From Bacteroidales bacterium UBA5235 (GTDB lineage: Bacteria > Bacteroidota > Bacteroidia > Bacteroidales > VadinHA17), in NCBI GenBank assembly GCA_002409145.1, contig DHUL01000088.1:11086-27793 (forward strand): a DNA stretch of 16,708 bases. Reading direction: 5' to 3'. Shown piece by piece: positions 16,601 to 16,708 of the stretch; the stretch's first letter is position 1, and each line of letters starts with the position of its first letter. The position numbers and the translations under genes are program-made. A model generated the notes under the pieces. That model was not told the origin of the DNA. It saw nothing but the letters and a program-made list of their open reading frames with translations, and did not search any database.

Positions 16601-16708
16601 TGCTGTGGAGGGAACACTGATAGAGTAATTACCCTCCATATCAGTGCTCACACCGGTAGTTGTGCCTTTTATGATGACAGCGACTCCTGCTAAGGGTAGA
16701 CCGTCTTC
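13658..16708 (-). CDS. SusC/RagA-type TonB-dependent outer-membrane transporter, 5'-truncated by window edge
   Basis: The reading frame is open from the right edge (16708) to the stop at 13658, giving 1016 visible residues; the N-terminus (signal peptide and start) is outside the window. A GTG at 16651 is not the true start, because the reading frame continues upstream as coding with DGLPLAGVAVIIKGTTTG, the start of a carboxypeptidase-regulatory-like domain typical of SusC. After this comes VEEVVVTA and a TonB plug with DPLYVIDGIPFDN, then INPADIESISVLKGPNAASLYGSR, the signature of the SusC/RagA family, followed by the outer-membrane beta-barrel and a C-terminal SLGFSIKIAL. It imports the ligand captured by SusD across the outer membrane, driven by TonB-ExbBD. 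No regulator or STN domain is visible in the window part. Its substrate cannot be assigned from sequence. Confidence 0.95.
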   Translation of the reverse strand, partial: EDGLPLAGVAVIIKGTTTGVSTDMEGNYSISVPSTAQTLVFSFLGMETFEAPLQQRSAINVVMQPAFTAVEEVVVTALNITRQKKALGYSIGELSSESIERTKENNVINTLAGKVAGLIVQPNASGPAGTSRVLLRGYNQLSGNNDPLYVIDGIPFDNTKFGESGMYGAIDQGDVLSTINPADIESISVLKGPNAASLYGSRANNGVIVITTKSGKARKGIGITASTSYTADTPLLFPDLQNVFGQGSNGVLDVGLDGIPYTSKGMPYSWGPEMKGQDVLDWSGKVQSFDPQPDNMKDFYRTGHTSSTSLALVGGNENINARLSGTYDNIAGIQPTNDITRYVINMRTGAKLSDKLSIDAKATFVKQSVTGRMQMADMQGNPGYALTLMPRNIRTVDAMNYITATSTENLWTSDTYKGNPYWTINKEGTDETMDRFTALVSAKYDFTDWLSLQVRASEDEFARDYLYYRAKGTQVYPAGNITYVKYFNEEFNTDFLITANNNITNKITSSVSIGGNFYDSKYSHIAQSGSNFKVPDFYQISNSGNTPSTSAYESQKRTLSLYGTAQFVYNNYLFLDLTARNDWSSTLPASDNSYFYPSVTGSFVFTDAFRDAISPAFLSFGKVRASWAQAGGDPGVYQTNLYYSLYSDTYNSLPVGSISSTTLPNYNIKPYITTSIELGADLRFFHDRLSLDFTYYDKSTINQILTASIPRSTGYFTKIINAGELANRGFEVLLTGNPVKLANGFTWDISLNFAKNYSEVVELYEGIPTLLLGQDRNIQIYAKPGRPYGDLYVAKYLRDEDGNRIINTDGRPIADGGTSNYQLIGNFMPDWTGGIGNTFSYKGLSLYSLIDIRKGGEFYSVGTRYMVIYGTTTETLEGRKEWYAGTGGYVAEGVKGELVEGVWVSTGEKNDIAINPQTYWGTGGVGNIGEEFIMDGTFVKMRELALSYDLPKRFLSGMPISNVTLSVIGRNLFFIYRASKHYDPESSYNSGNYGAGVENHAQPTTKSLGFSIKIAL

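Larger units (their letters stand above)
1..16708 (-). other. PUL-like SusCD locus, one-strand gene cluster
   Basis: All eleven genes are on the minus strand with short spacers except the 254-base gap after the susD-like gene, so at least the MORN-to-propeller segment (1-11882) should be one transcription unit. At least eight of the eleven have an export signal or lipobox. The cluster has the polysaccharide-utilization pattern (SusCD pair plus exported enzymes) but lacks any confidently recognised glycosidase or a regulator; those may lie beyond the edges. The substrate is inferred only as a glycan, perhaps protein-linked. Confidence 0.75.

Noticed and set aside
16649..16651. GTG as the start codon of the SusC-like gene
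   Set aside because: The frame continues upstream to the edge with a typical SusC domain (DGLPLAG...KGTTTG), so this codon is an internal valine.

Overview
The window looks like chromosomal DNA from a member of the Bacteroidota. The two right-hand genes are a SusC-type TonB-dependent outer-membrane transporter and a SusD-type surface lipoprotein. Many products have lipobox signal peptides. One protein ends in a type IX secretion system (T9SS) sorting domain, which favours a T9SS-bearing environmental or non-Bacteroides lineage over classical gut Bacteroides. No rRNA, tRNA, CRISPR, insertion sequence or transcriptional regulator was seen.

All eleven genes lie on the minus strand, so the locus is transcribed from right to left. 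In that order they are: susC-like (runs off the right edge); susD-like; a 254-base gap with a strong hairpin; an exported MORN-repeat protein; a lipoprotein of the glycosyl-hydrolase-like family 10 (GHL10-B); a cytoplasmic glutamine-amidotransferase-like protein; an exported AGE-family (N-acylglucosamine 2-epimerase fold) lipoprotein (AGE-B); a large lipoprotein with a TIM-barrel-like and a GATase-like domain; a gingipain/caspase-like cysteine peptidase with a T9SS tail; a Tat-exported AGE lipoprotein (AGE-A); a second GHL10 protein (GHL10-A); and a five-bladed beta-propeller glycosidase-like protein that runs off the left edge. Spacers from the MORN gene onward are 10-49 bases, and the last two genes overlap by 14 bases. 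This indicates a single operon downstream of the hairpin.

The layout is that of a polysaccharide utilization locus (PUL): a SusCD import pair followed by exported degradative proteins. The unusual point is that none of the enzymes can be placed confidently in a well-characterised glycosidase family. The set is two GHL10 proteins, two exported epimerase-fold proteins, a GATase-like protein, a possible DUF4434/GH42-like enzyme, a peptidase and a propeller. A reasonable inference is that it processes a complex, possibly protein-linked or amino-sugar-containing glycan with poorly characterised enzymes. The substrate cannot be read from the sequence. Regulators and the susC promoter probably lie beyond the right edge.
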